Positions 1 to 13,500 are shown, counted from the first letter of the stretch. The stretch: 64,000 nt of DNA from Zea mays (GCF_902167145.1 NC_050099.1:10182434-10246433); one strand, 5' to 3'. Made by a program: numbers and translations. The notes: a model not told the origin generated them from the letters alone.

Positions 1-2
1 TT

Positions 3-2024
3 ATACCAGATTTTTCTAAGCTTGTGAAGCCCATCACAAGCCTATTAAAGAATGATACTAAATTCAATTGGCCTTCAAAATGTAATGAAGATTTTGAACA
101 ATTGAAGGTATTATTAACCACTGCTCCGGTATTGGCTCAACCGGATATCAATAAGCCCTTTGATGTGTAAGAAGGCCGAGTAATTGCATATGCTTCAAGG
201 CAGTTGCACCGGCATGAGGAGCATTATCCCACTCATGATCTGGAGCTAGTTGCAGTGGTTCATGCCCTGAAGATTTGGCGTCATTATCTGCTGGGTAATA
301 TCTGTCACATTTATATAGACCATAAGAGTTTAAAATACATCTTTACCCAGTCTGAGCTCAATATGAGACAAAGGAGATGGCTCGAGCTAATCAAGGATTA
401 TGAACTAGAGATCCATTATCACCCAGGCAAAGCAAATGTAGTGGCAGATGCACTCAGTCGCAAGGCTTTCTGCCATTGTTTAACCATAAGGACTTCTGAC
501 ATTACATTATGCCAGGAGATGGAGAATTTGAACCTGGGAATAATTCAGCATGGGACTTCAAATCACTTGAAGCTGGAGTCAGTCATCTTACAGAGGATAA
601 TTGACGCACAGAAAAATGATGAGGGTATGAAACATATACGTGAGAAGATAAGGGCTGGAAAAGCTAATTGTTTCCGAGAAGACGATCAAGGAGTTGTATG
701 GTTCAATAACCGCATAGTGGTGCCGAAGAATGAAGGGGTTCGCCAGCAAATTTTAGACGAAGCACATCTTAGTCGCTATTCTATTCATCCCAGAAGCACT
801 AAGATGTATCAAGATCTGAAACAACATTATTGGTGGACGAAGATGAAAATTGAAATTGCACGCTATGTGGCTAGATGTGACACTTGTAAACGTGTCAAGG
901 CCATACACCTGAAAGCTGCCGGTCCATTACAATCTTTACCAATACCAACATGGAAATGGGAAGAAATAAGTATGGACTTTATTGTGGGATTGCCCAGGAC
1001 CGCAAAGGAGTATGACTCTATCTGGGTTCTTGTTGATCGGCTCACGAAAATTGCTCACTTTCTGCCAGTCAAGACATATTACCCGGTTCTCACCTATGCG
1101 GAATTGTACATTGCTCGCATTCTCAGTTTGCACGGGGTTCCAAAGACTATAATGTCGGATCGTGGACCTCAATTCGTATCCAAATTCTGGGAAGAACTTC
1201 ATAAATCTCTGGGTACCAAATTGCTCCACAGTTCGGCCTATCATCCTCAAACAAGTGGGCAGACTTAGAGGGTCAATCAAATACTTGAAGATATGATGCG
1301 GGCATGTGTGCTGGAATTCCCATAGAAATGGGATGAATGTTTGCCACTAGCGGAGTTCTCATATAATAATAGCTATCAAGAAAGTATCAAGATGGCACCC
1401 TTCGAAGCTTTATATGGACGACGATGTCGTACTCCGCTAAATTGGTCTGAACCTGGTGAAAGGTACTTCTTCAGGCCTGATATGGTGAAAGAGACCGAAG
1501 AAAAGGTTCGGAAAATAACTCATAATTTGAAGAAAGCTCAAGCTCGTCAGAAAAGTTATGCAGACAAACGGCGGATGCCCTTATATTTTCTGGTGGGGGA
1601 TTATGTTTATCTGAAGGTCTCTCCAATGAAGGGTATATCGCGCTTCGGAGTTAAAGGAAAGCTTGCACCCCGGTACATTGGTCCTTTCCCTATACTTGAG
1701 CAATGTGGACCAGTGGCAGACCGACTCCAACTACCCGAAACCTTGTCTGCTATACATAATGTGTTCCATGTGTCCCAATTGAAGAAATGTCTTCGGGTTC
1801 CAGATCAAACTATTGAAGTGACAGATGTTGTCCTAGAGCCAGACTTGACATATTCTGAACATCCTATTCGAGTCTTGGATCAAAAGGACAGGATTACCCG
1901 AAGAAAAACTCTCAAGTTTTACAAGATACAGTGGAACCAACATTCCAAAGATGAGGCTACTTGGGAAACTCAAGACTTCTTAAATAAGAATTTCCCAGGC
2001 TTTTTAGCCTCTTGTAATTTGTAA
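3..2024 (+). pseudogene. Chromovirus pol remnant: RT end, RNase H, integrase, chromodomain
   Basis: The fragment encodes the end of RT, RNase H (motif TDHKSL-like at about 318-335), the integrase HHCC finger ([11 protein letters not shown], then CDTC), the integrase core and a C-terminal chromodomain ending near 2010. All parts lie in one frame, but three stops break it. TAA at 168-170 sits beside an in-frame loss of roughly a dozen residues that removes the first catalytic Asp region of RNase H. TAG at 1266-1268 falls where the conserved integrase catalytic Glu is expected (GQT-E-R context). TAG at 1323-1325 follows soon after. The protein would be inactive as a polymerase/integrase source. 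Assignment to a chromovirus is firm; the family name is not. Confidence 0.9.
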
Positions 2025-2176
2025 AGTGTACAACATTGTTGTAATAAAGGAGTGAGCCCCAAACCACCCCTGCCCTGTACCAAAACTCAGGAAATAAAAA
2101 CGTGAAGCATTTCCTTTTCCACTACTTACCCTAGGACTTTTAATCTCGGGACGAGATTCTTTTATGGGGGGAAGGA

Positions 2177-5100
2177 TGTAACACCCTTGGTTTTACTGTT
2201 ACTAAAACCTGAGCATTACATCATAAGCATCAGCATTGCATATGTTTGACACACATAGAATGCATTCACTAGGCACAAATTTCAAGCAAGTTGTATGGTT
2301 ATGGTATTTTGCAAATAAGACCCTAGTGTTGGGTGCTTAACCTTAAATAGGGATCTAAGGGGTAAAACAGGACCCAAATAAGAAAAACCCCAAGATTAAG
2401 TGAAATAATCATAAAAGTTACCAAGGATGGACCTACATGACATTTACACCCCTGAGATGCCAGAAACCCTAATTGAAACCCTGGAAAACCCTAAATCCAA
2501 ACCCTAGGGGCCTATGTGCAAAAATAGTGCATTTGTGGACTAAAGTGCAAAAACCATGTTAAATAAGTATCCTAAGTCATTTGGTTCACAAATATGTGGA
2601 TTTGTAAGCTAAACCTTGGATTTTGGACTTATTTGCAAAAAGGGACCCCATTTGAGTTCTATGCTAAGTCTGAAATCAGTGTTATAAGCTCAACTTTGGA
2701 GCTATATAGCTTCCAAATTCTAGGGTTTTTGCCCTAGGTCACCACATCAAACTTGTAGACCTAACAAAGGAGAACAATTTTGCTTAAGAGTGTAAGCAAG
2801 GTTGTTATGAAAAATTTGGAGATAATCACACTCAAAGTCAGGCTGTCAGGCTGTTAAAGTCTGAATTTCAGACTGACAGTAGAATTACATGAACTTAGGG
2901 CTTAATTGTAAGCAAGATCTAGTGACTTTTTGTGAGAACACGATATAGCAAAGTTATAGCTAGTTTGTAGCCCTACAATGTTGCTGCAGAGCATTGGTTG
3001 TGTTGCCATATGAATCTGAGAGAAAAATCGATCTCAAGATGGTCTGTCAGACCAACTAAATGCCATTTGCCATGGTACCGTACCAGGCTGGGGATCAGAT
3101 TGCCAGCGTAGCAGCTTCACCGCCGACGACCGATCTCCGCCACGATTCGTGTCGTCGTCGTTTCAATTTGTGCTCGGGGCAAGTGGATAACACCCGGAGT
3201 ACGTCACCGGGGATAAACTAGGCCAGTAAACAACTCCGGCCGCCGTACCAAGTTCACCGCGGTGGAATCCGATAAGTATGTCGATGACCGCCGTCTTCCG
3301 GCCTTGCACCGCGTGTCTAAGCCTCGCCACCGCATCGCCGTGACTCACTTTAGCTCCCCGTTGATCGCCGGAGTGAATGCCACGGCAGGGGACACTAATT
3401 CACGCACGCCAGTGCTCTTCTCCACCTCCGACTGCCGCGCGTCCCCACTCAAATTCCCGGCCACCGCCCTCCCGTAGTATAAATTCCGCCACGAGCTCCG
3501 TGAGGTAGTTAAGCATCCAGCCACCAAGAATTAACCTCGCTCGTTCATCAGAGTGTGCGAATTTTGAACTTTCCCCAAATCCGCGCAAGAACACTGTAAG
3601 AGAGACCTTGTCGCGGTCAGCTCAGCTCAGGTCCGATCTCGCCCTCTATGTTGTTGTTCCAACACCCTTTCATGCTCTTGATGCTCACCGAATCACCCAA
3701 TTGAATTAGACTGCCGTGAATCGCTTAGCGCGTTGCTCCTTTGAGTTTCTCCACTGTCACCGTGGGCAGTGTGTGGTAGGGCTCCAATTTAGAAATTGAT
3801 TGGGGGGGAAATACTCCTCAGGGTTAGAATTAGGTGTAAACCGAAGATTAGCACCGGTCTTGGCTCCCTCCGGCCAGTCTAGCTCGCCGGAGCCCGGTTC
3901 GGCGCTCGCCGTCGTCGTGGACCATAATCCGCGAAGGAATAGAAGTTGGAGGTCCTTTTTAGAAAATGTCAGTGACTCAAGAAAACAGTAACCGAACCCG
4001 TTCCCAGTTAGCCAGAACACCAAGGGCCTTCCTGCAAAGTCTCCACCGCGGGCGCGCGCGGGCGCGTTTCTGCTGTTGTTGGGCCGACCTAGGTTAAAAT
4101 CGGTCCAATACTGTGGCAAGTTTTTTTTCTTTTTTCTTTTTCTACCAGAGATAAATAAATTCTAGAAAATTGTAGAAAATTTCTAAAAATGTCAAACCAA
4201 TTTTCCTAGATTCCTTATTTTCCCTAGTATTTAATAAAAATAGTTTTATGATTTTTAGGACAAATAGGGAATTTTGGGTCATTTAAAATAGCTTAAAACA
4301 TTGATTCTGGATTTTTGGAAAATAGATAATAAGTCCAAAATTGCCCAAACTTTTTATTTGAACTCTAAACATTATTTCGAAGCCTTGGGTAGAGTTTGGT
4401 TTGATTTGGACCTTGTTTGATACTTAGAACCCACAACCCCCACCCCCTTGCTCTTTGAACTTCACTTTTAACTCCGGAAACCCTAAGTTCTCGGAGCCCC
4501 GTGAAGGAAAATTGTATTCAAGAACTTTAGATAATAAATTCTTATTATCTTTGCACTCTCATGAGCATTTCATGGCATTCATTCTTATATACACATATAT
4601 GGTTATATCTAGAAAACGAAGAAGAGGTTGAGGTAGAAGAGGAGAAGACTTCACCACCACCTGCGGAACCTCAGGCAGAGAATTGTTTTTACTTTGACAT
4701 CTGCGGTTCCGAGCCTGACTCACCTATAAACGAAAGCAAGCCCCGGTGCATTTGCCACCACCTTGTGATTTAAAGATCTTTTTCACTTGCTTGATGCATT
4801 AGGTAATAGGAGTTGATTGTTAAAACAATTCCTGCATTATCTTCCTTGAATTTGATTACCTTACTTGATCACCATTTTACAAAAGATTTTTAATGCTTAG
4901 CCTTGCCTTAGAAAAACAAACGTTTTGTTTTTACAAAAGATGATGTGGCAAAAGTGGATGGGATGTTTTTGAAAACAAAACTTGATGGTGGATCCATCAT
5001 GGCCGTGATGGGTTCAACATCGGAAAAGATGTACCTCTGCCAGGTACCAAACTTTGGGTTGAAATTATTAAGATGAGACCGGGCGGGTGACTTGCACGAG

Positions 5101-6388
5101 AAGAGAGTCTCGGTGTAGTGTCTCCGTCTGAGTCGATTAAGGACCGTGTCGATGTAGGCTTGATGACCGAGGACCCTTTAACTGGTCACATGCCTCGTCA
5201 TGGGTAAGCCTTGCATCGGGCAGACTAAGGCCAGAATAAGATAACATGCAATGTGCGTGGAGCGGTGGCGAGTGTAGCATGTACCCTCCATGGCAAGAGG
5301 CTGGACGGTGGTGTATCTGTGCTCTCGGTTGACGTGAACCTGATCTGGTCTTAAGAACCCTGGTGACGGGTTGACATATGCAAGGGTTAAGTGCTACATA
5401 TGTCGTGCGATCAGAGATCCTCAGCTGAGTATAATCGATTCAGATCGCCGTACCTTCGCGGTCATGAAGACTTGGTCACTGACTTACACGTAGAACTCCA
5501 GTGAAGATGACGGGTTGATAAAGAAATTGGCTAGTGCAGGTCAAGTGTTTGAACTAGGATAGAAAGAACTCTAGTTGCAGGTAATCTTACTGAACCTGAC
5601 AAAAATAAAATTGGATTTTTAAGGATCCACTTTAGTAAGCATTTCTGCAAACAAAGTCATTGATTATTGATAAGCCTTACCTTGACTCCCTTAAGCCAGC
5701 ATACCCTTGAGAGTCTTTTCCTTAGTCAGGTAAGTCTTGCTGAGTAATTCCATACTCAGGGTTTTATTCCCTATTGTTTTTAGGTGAGGAAGCAACAAAC
5801 TTTGGTTGTTTCTGTTCCATGGTGGTTCCAAAAGATGAAAAGCAAGAATGATGCTGCGGGAGGAAGAGTTCCTCCATAAGAACTTTTGTTTAAAAACTTA
5901 CCGAGAGGGGTTTTTGCCTCCCTTGGTGTGTAATAATACTACTCTGCACTCATAAGTTATATCCTAGTCTGTAATATATAACTTTGTCTTACTTTTAAAA
6001 TAAAGGTAAGTTTATGTAACCGCTTCCGCATTATCGTATCTCCGATGATCTGTAATGTCTGCATGACGGGTGAAACGCTCTTGGGAAAGGTAAGAAAAGT
6101 AGATACCGAACTTGTCAAGTGATTTAGGGGTATCTGCAAGGTTATCTGATGTCCGTTGGACAAGGACAACTGTAGGTGGGCCTAATGACTTGGGAGGTTC
6201 CGTCACAACTATGGTTGCAGAGGATCGTTGCCGTCACTTGATGTAATTATTTAGCAATTTTGTGCAGAACCCCTATTATATAATAAAGATATGACATTGA
6301 TTTCTGTACTAATCATCATATGTGTGAGACTTGATCCTATCAGACATTTGAGGCGCACTCGGGTTTGCCCTTAAATCCGGGTGTGACA
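2177..6388 (+). repeat. 3' LTR, 4.2 kb, of the first chromovirus
   Basis: The repeat starts TGTAACACCC right after a G-rich polypurine tract and ends GGGTGTGACA, so its ends form a 10-base imperfect inverted repeat, as LTRs do. It is about 4,212 bp, unusually long but in the range seen for large grass chromovirus LTRs. It holds GC-rich stretches (about 3100-4080) and AT-rich stretches (4120-4480). Short open frames in it, on either strand, show no recognisable domain. The partner 5' LTR is outside the window, so its age cannot be estimated. Confidence 0.85.
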
Positions 6389-6436
6389 GAGCAGGATCTA
6401 GGGATCATTGGTGTTTGGCCCAAAAAGGTGCCAACA
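6389..6436 (+). repeat. Tail of 5' LTR of the gag-only gypsy element
   Basis: About 48 bp ending GCCAACA match the last bases of the LTR at 45273-45931 (shared GATCATTGGTGTT and CCCAAAAAGG). The rest of this 5' LTR is cut off by the chromovirus LTR ending at 6388. Confidence 0.75.
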
Positions 6437-6456
6437 CACTTTTTGGTGACTCCGCT
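6437..6456 (+). other. Probable primer-binding site of the gag-only gypsy element
   Basis: The bases directly after the 5' LTR tail include TTTTTGGTGACTCCGCT, which resembles the TGGCGACTCCGCTGGGG-type primer-binding sites seen in some grass gypsy elements. The matching tRNA was not determined. Confidence 0.5.
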
Positions 6457-6493
6457 AGTAACGAAGGATATATACCTACAAAGATCGAATGCT

Positions 6494-6827
6494 ATGACCA
6501 ATTCTAAAGATCTCAACAACATTTCCCCAAACAACAACATAAGGCTGAAAATAAATGATTGTCCACCAATGAGTGGAAGGAATTTGAAGGCTATATGAAG
6601 AAGCTAGACGAGGAATTCTAGCGATGACAAACTTAAGAGCTCGAGGAGGCAAAGGGGAAAAGTATCTGGCGTACATCAAGATAGATCAGCATGAGATGAT
6701 TGTCAAGCAAGGAGAGAACGATATGGTGTCTCTCCCACCTTCAACTCAGATCCCCACTATGAGTAACAACTTTTCCATCCCATGAAATCCAATCTCTCAA
6801 GAATTATTGTGATGACACATTCAAACT
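6494..6827 (+). pseudogene. Start of the gag gene of the gag-only gypsy element
   Basis: The first plausible gag ATG is at 6494, soon after the primer-binding region. The frame stays open for 34 codons to TGA at 6596-6598 and then breaks up. The sequence continues to 6827, where a Sirevirus is inserted, and resumes at 37439 after the target-site copy AAACT. There is no recognisable domain in this N-terminal piece; the call rests on position and on the gag domain in the later piece. Confidence 0.5.
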
Positions 6828-8002
6828 TGAAAGGGAAATTGGGTTAACCATTTCCTATAATTAATTTTGGTGGATTGAATGTCCAACACAAACATATGGA
6901 CTAACTAGTTTGTCTAGAATTCATGTATTACAGGTGCATAAGATTCAACACAAACCAATAAAACAATCAAGTTAGGGACACAAATTTAGAGGAGCAAAAG
7001 GACTTGAGTCTGCTAAAGAATGGGGCACCGGACTGTCCGATGTGCCACCGGACAATGTCTGGTGCACCAGGACCATATAAATGTCAACCAGCCACTCTCT
7101 GGAAAACGGTGCGCTCCGCTATAATTTACCGGATTGTACGGTGTGCCACCAGACTGTTCGGTGAGCCAGCAGAGCAACGACTATCTGCGCTAATGGTCGA
7201 CTCTGACAGAAGGAACAGTGCAGCAAAGTACCGCACATAAGTCAGAGCAGCGAAGTCAGAGGGGCATTGGACAAAGCCTCCAACGGTCGACCAGCTTCGA
7301 ACCCTAATGGTTGGGTGACGTGGCGGTGCACCAGACAAGGAACAGTGCCTATCCGGTGGCGCACCGGACTGTCTGGTTCGCCCATCACCAGCAGCCTCCC
7401 TAACAGCTATGGAAGTGGTTGGGGCTATAAATACCCCCCCAACCACCTCATTCATATCCATCCAAGCATTCCAAACATCTCATTCAATACAAGAGCAAAA
7501 GACTCCACTCCAAGGCACATCAAATAGATTGAATCCTCTCTAAGCCTCCAAATCAACTCAATTCCATTAGGGACTTGAGAGAGGGTGTTTTCGTGTTCTT
7601 TTGTTGCTCTTGTTGCTTGGCTTGGCCTTCTTCTTTTCCATTCTTATTCTCAAGTGCTTTGTAAGCAAAGCAAGAGACACCAAGTGTGTGGTGGTCCTTG
7701 AGGGGTCGTAGTGACCTATGAGATTAAGGAAGAAGGCTCACTCGGTCTAAGTGACCATTTGAGAGAGGGAAAGGGTTGAAATAGACCCGGTCTTTGTGAC
7801 CTCCTCAATGGGGACTAGGTTGTTTGGAACCGAACCTTGGTAAAACAAATCATCGTGTTCACTCGCCTTGATTCTTGTTTGATTTGTTTTTCCCCTCTCT
7901 TCGGACTTGAATTTAATTCTAATGCTAACCCCGGCTTATAGTGTGTGTTTAAAGTTATAAATTTTAGGTTACGCCTATTCACCCCCCTCTAGGCGACTTT
8001 CA
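6828..8002 (+). repeat. 5' LTR of the Sirevirus (1,175 bp)
   Basis: The LTR begins TGAAAGGGAAATTGGG and ends CTAGGCGACTTTCA, and is matched by the copy at 33905-37433. A TATA-like box (CTATAAATA) lies at 7425-7433 just upstream of a C-run, a plausible promoter. Degenerate copies of the CACCGGACTGTCCGG motif occur around 7028-7190 and 7330-7375. Confidence 0.9.
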
Positions 8003-8004
8003 AT

Positions 8005-8016
8005 TGGTATCAAAGT
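8005..8016 (+). other. Sirevirus primer-binding site (initiator-Met tRNA type)
   Basis: TGGTATCAAAGT lies two bases after the 5' LTR. It differs by one base from the TGGTATCAGAG consensus complementary to the 3' end of plant initiator methionine tRNA, which copia elements use to prime reverse transcription. Confidence 0.8.
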
Positions 8017-8051
8017 CAGTGCTTCATTAAGAGTCTAACCAACTTGAAGTG

Positions 8052-10546
8052 ATGTCTGAAGATCATGCCAAGAGGGAGATCATGACCGGCGAAAATGCCG
8101 CAAGCTCGGGGATACTCTCTCAAGGGAGTCCGGCAACAAACACAAGGAGAAATCCTCTTCCTCCATCAAGTCGCATCGGAGAGGTGACAATAAGAAGAAG
8201 ATGAAGAAGGTGGTCTACTACGAGACCGACTCTTCGTCACCCTCCACATCAAGCTCCGAGTCATCCGTCGCTTCTAAGCACCATGAGCACAAGAAGTATA
8301 GTAAGATGCCCCTACGCTATCCTCGTATTTCAAAGCGTGCTCCATTACTTTTCGTAGCCCTAGGCAAACCACCATACTTCGATGGTGAAGATTATTGTAT
8401 GTGGAGTGATAAAATGAGGCACCATCTAACCTCACTCCATGAAAGTATTTGGGATATTGTTGAGTATGGAGCGCAGGTACCTCAAGTCGGGGACAAAGAC
8501 TATGACTTGGACGAGGCTGCCCAAAATAGGCACGTTAACTCTCAAGCCACGTCTACACTCCTCGCCTCCTTGTGTCGAGAGGAGTATAACAAGGTGCAAG
8601 GGTTAAAGAACGCCAAAGTAATTTGGGACGTTCTCTAGACAGCGCACGAAGGGGACGAGGTGACCAAGATCACCAAGCGCGAAACGATCAAGGGAGAACT
8701 CAGTCGATTCGTCCTCAACAAGGGAGAAGAGCCGCAAGCAATGTACAACCGGCTAAAGACAATGGTGAACCAAGTGCACAACCTCGGGAACAACAAATGG
8801 GATGACCATGAAATGGTCAAGGTTATTCTAAGATCCCTTGTTTTTCGTAATCCTACTCAAGTGCAATTAATTCATGGGGATCCTAGATATAAACTAATGT
8901 CTCCCGAGGAAGTGATTGGCAAGTTTGTGAGCTTTGAACTTATGATCAAAGACTCAAAACACATTGTCAACTTGGAGCAAGGTGCCACCTCCACACCCGA
9001 GGTGCAACCTGTTGCATTCAAAGCGACGGAAGAGAAGAAGGAGGAGTCTACATCAAGTAGGCTTCCAATCGACGCCTCCAAGCTCGATAATGAGGAAATG
9101 GCACTCATCATCAAGAGCTTCTACCAAATCCTCAAACAAAGGAGGGGGAAAGACTACAAGTCCCGCTCCAAGAAGGTGTGCTACCGGTGTGGTAAGTCCG
9201 ATCATTTCATAGCAAAATGTCCAATATCTAGTGGAAGTGACAGGGACGACGACAAGAGAGGGAAGAAGGAGAAGAAGAAATACTATAAGAAGAAGGGTGG
9301 CGATGCCCACATATGTCGGGAATGGGACTCCGACGAGAGCTCCACCGACTCCTCCTCCGACGAGGATGCCGCCAACATCATCGTCAACAAAGGCCTCCTC
9401 TTCCCCAACGTCGGCCACAAGTGTCTCATGGCTAAGGACGGCAAAAAGAAGAAGGTACACTCTAGAGCCACCCCCAAATACACAACATCTAGTGATGAGG
9501 GTAGCTCTAGTGATAGTGAAGATAATTTAATATCTCTCTTTGCCAACCTTAGCATGGACCAAAAGAAAAAATTAAATGAATTAATTGAAGCCATTAATGT
9601 GAAGGATGAACTCCTAGATGGCCAAGAGGACTTCCTCATTAAAGAAAACAAAAAATTTGTTAAACTAAAAAATGCTTATGCTTAGGAAGTAGAAAAATGT
9701 GAAAACTTAACTAAGGAGCTTAGCATTTATCATGATTCAATTTCTAGTCTTAGAACTGAGAATGCTAATTTAATTTCTAAGATTGAAAAGTTGAATGTTT
9801 GCAATGATTCTATTTCCTGTCTTAGAGATGAGAATACTATATTAAAATCTAAGATAGAAAAATTAAATACTTGCAAACCTTCTACATCTACTGTTGAGCA
9901 TGTTTCTATTTGTACTAGATGTAGAGATGTTAATGTAGAAGCTATGGATGATCACCTTGCCATGATTAAACAACAAAATGATCACATAGCTAAATTAACT
10001 GCTAAAATTGCTGAGCATGAGCTTGAAAATGAAAATTTTAAATTTGCTCGTAGCATGCTCTATAATGGGAGACACCCTAGCATTAAGCATGGCATTGGTT
10101 CCCAACAGGGGAGCAATGTCAAGCTTAATGCCCCTATAAGATTGTCTAATTTTGTTAAGGGCAAGGCTCCCATGGTTCAGGATAGTGAAGGCTACATATT
10201 ATATCCTGCTAACTATCCTGAGCACAAAATTAGGAAGAATCATGCTAGAAAACCTCACATTGTTTCTCACCATGCATTTATGTATAAAAATGAGGCTTCT
10301 AGCTCTTGGCATACCACACATGTTAAAATGCCTAGAAAGAAAATTCCTGCTGCATCAAATGAGCACAATGTTTCATTTAAGACTTTTGATGTATCATATG
10401 TTTTAACTAACAAATCAGGCAAAGTAGTTGCCAAATATGTTGGGGGCAAACACAAGAGTTCAAAGACTTGTGTTTGGGTACCCAAGGTGCTTGTTTCTAA
10501 CGTCAAAGGACCCAAGACTGTTTGGGTACCTAAGAACAAGGCCTAA
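8052..10546 (+). pseudogene. Sirevirus gag, decayed
   Basis: Gag forms the particle that packages the element's RNA. A likely start ATG is at 8052, but a frameshift moves the coding frame before 8201. From there one frame carries the copia-type N-terminal gag motif (PPYFDGEDYCMWSDKM, about 8372-8419), a zinc knuckle of the form CX2CX4HX4C (CYRCGKSDHFIAKC, 9178-9220), acidic/serine-rich segments, and a long C-terminal region, ending at TAA 10544-10546. Two TAG stops interrupt it, at 8636-8638 and 9683-9685. Both stand where related elements have Gln, so both look like CAG to TAG changes. Pol follows in a different frame. Confidence 0.88.
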
Positions 10547-10560
10547 CATTGTTTTGTAGG

Positions 10561-13500
10561 TTTATGCATCCGGTGGTTCAAGTTGGATAATCGATAGCGG
10601 GTGCACAAACCACATGACAGGGGAGAAGAGAATGTTCTCCTCCTATGAGAAAAACGATGATCCCCAACGAGCTATCACATTCGGGGATGGAAATCAAGGT
10701 TTGGTCAAAGGATTGGGTAAAATTGCTATATCACCTGACCATTCCATTTCCAATGTTGTTCTTGTAGATTCCTTAAATTACAATTTTCTTTCCGTTTCTC
10801 AATTATGCAAAATGGGCTACAAGTGTCTATTCACTGATGTAGGTGTTAATATCTTTAGAAGAAGTGATGATTCAATAGCATTTAAAGGAGTGTTAGAGGG
10901 TTAGCTATATTTAGTTGATTTTAATGATAACCAAGCTGAACTTGACACTTGCTTAATTGCTAAGACTAATATGGGTTGGCTCTGGCATCGCCGACTTGCC
11001 CATGTTGGGATGAAGAATCTTCACAAACTTCTAAAGGGAGAGCACATTTTAGGACTAACAAATATTCATTTTGAGAAAGACAGGATTTGTAGCGCATGCC
11101 AAGTAGGGAAGCAAGTTGGAGCTCATCATCCACACAAGAACATAATGACAACGGACAGGCCACTCGAGTTGCTCCACATGGATCTATTCAGCCCGATCAC
11201 TTACATAAGCATCGATGGGAGTAAGTACTGTCTAGTTATTATGGATGATTATTCTCTCTTCACATGGGTGTTCTTTTTGCAGGAAAAATCTCAAACCCAA
11301 GAGACCTTAAAAGGATTCTTAAGACAAGCTCAAAACGAGTTCGGATTAAGGATAAAAAAGATAAGAAGCGATAATGGGACGGAGTTCAAGAATTCTCAAA
11401 TTTAAGGATTTCTTAAGGAGGAGGGCATCAAGCATGAGTTCTCTTCTCCCTACACACCTCAACAAAATGGTGTAGTGGAGAGGAAGAATAGAACTCTACT
11501 GGACATGGCAAGGACCATGCTTGATGAGTACAAGACACCGGACCGGTTTTGGGCCGAGGCGATTAACACCGCCTGCTACTCCATCAACCGGTTATATCTT
11601 CACCGAATCCTCAAGAAGACATCATATGAAGTCCTCACTGGTAAAAACCCCAATATTTCATATTTTAGAGTCTGTGGGAGTAAATGCTTTATTCTTATTA
11701 AAACAGGTAGAAAATCAAAATATGCTCCTAAGGTAGTAGAAGGCTTTTTACTTGGTTATGACTCAAACACAAGGGCATATAGAGTCTTCAACAAGTCCAC
11801 TGGATTAGTTGAAGTTTCTTGTGACACTGTGTTTGATTAGACTAATGGCTCCCAAGAGGAGCAAGTTGATCTTGATGAATTAGATGATGAAGAGGCTTCA
11901 TGCGTCGCGCTAAGGAACATGTCCATTGGGGATGTGTGTCCTAAGGAATCCGAAGAGCCCACACAAGCACAAGATCAACCGTCATCTTCTATGCAAGTGT
12001 CTCCATCCACTCAAGATGAGGATAAGGCTCAAGATAATGAGGATGAAGATCAAAAGGATGAGCCACCTCAAGAGGAGGACAATGATCAAGGGGGAGATAA
12101 AGATAATGAAGATAAGCAAGATGATCAGGAAATACAGGGTCAAAGACCGCCACACCCAAGAGTCCACCAAGCAATTCAATGAGATCACCCGGTCAACTCC
12201 ATACTTGGTGACATTGATAAGGGGGTAACCACTAGATCTCGAGTTGCTCATTTCTATGAACATTACTCTTTTGTTTCCTCTATTGAGCCTTACAGGATAG
12301 AGGATGCACTAAGAGATCCGGATTGGGAGATGGCAATGCAAGAGCATCTCAACAACTTCACGAGGAATGAGGTATGGCATTTAGTTCCACGTCCTAATCA
12401 AAATGTTGTAGGTACCAAATGGGTATTCCACAACAAGCAAGATGAGCATGGTGTGGTGACAAGAAAGAAAGCCTGACTTGTGGCGAAAGGTTAATCATAA
12501 GTCGAAGGTTTGAACTTTGATGAAACTTATGCACCCGTAGATAGGCTTGAGTCAATTAGCATATTACTTGCCTATGCTACTTACCATGGCTTTAAGCTTT
12601 ATCAAATGGACTTGAAAAGTGCCTTCCTCAATGACTCTATCAAGGAAGAGGTCTATGTTGAGCAACCTCCTGGCTTTGAAGATAGTGAGTACCCTAACCA
12701 TGTGTATAAACTCTCAAAGGCGCTTTATGGGCTCAAGCAAGCCCCAAGAGCATGGTATGAATGCCTACAATATTTTCTTATCACTAATGGCTTCAAAGTC
12801 AGTAAAGCCGATCCTACTCTCTTTACTAAAACTATTGCAAAAGACTTGTTTGTATGCCAAATTTATGTTGATGATAATATATTTGGGTCTACTAACAAGT
12901 CAACTTGTGAAGAGTTTAGTAGGATCATGATACAAAAATTCAAGATGTCTATGATGGGGGAGTTGAAGTATTTCCTAGGATTTCAAATCAAGCAACTCCA
13001 AGATGGCACCTTCATCAGCCAAACAAAGTACATTCAAGACATACTTAAAACTTTGGAATGAAGGATGGCAAACCCATCAAGACACCCATGGGAACCAATG
13101 GGCATCTCGACCTTGACACGGGAGGTAAAACCGTAGCTCAAAAGGTATACCGGTCGATGATAGGATCTTTACTCTATTTATATGCATCTTGACCGGATAT
13201 TATGCTTTCCGTATGCATGTGTGCAAGATTTCATGCAAATCCTAAGGAAGTTCACCTTAGGGCCATGAAGAAAATCATGAGATACTTAGTTTACACTCCT
13301 AAGTTTGGGCTTTGGTACCCTAAGGGATCTACTTTTTATTTAATAGGATATTCCGATGCCGATTAGGCAGGGTGCAAAATTGATAGAAAGAGCATATCAG
13401 GGACTTGTCAGTTTCTAGGAAGATCGCTGGTGTCATGGGCTACAAAGAAACAAAACTCAGTAGTTCTATCCACCGCCGAAGTCGAGTACATTGCCGCAGG

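Larger units (their letters stand above)
1..6388 (+). mobile_element. Decayed chromovirus (Tekay/Del-type Ty3/gypsy), 3' part
   Basis: This is the 3' portion of a Ty3/gypsy chromovirus on the + strand. The window opens inside reverse transcriptase and continues through RNase H, integrase and a chromodomain, then a polypurine tract (about 2164-2176) and a 4.2 kb 3' LTR. The 5' end lies outside the window. The order RT, RNase H, integrase, chromodomain and the close match to element C place it in the Tekay/Del clade. The LTR end at 6388 abuts the tail of another gypsy LTR, so it probably inserted into the 5' LTR of the element starting at 6389. The five bases after it (6389-6393, GAGCA) would be its target-site copy, which cannot be confirmed here. 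Confidence 0.85.

Noticed and set aside
8005..8016. tRNA-Met gene at the copia primer-binding site
   Set aside because: Only the short primer complement is present, with no tRNA body.
9053..9651. Leucine- and valine-rich minus-strand frames over Sirevirus gag
   Set aside because: These are shadows of the Lys/Glu- and Ser/Asp-rich gag coding strand, not membrane proteins.
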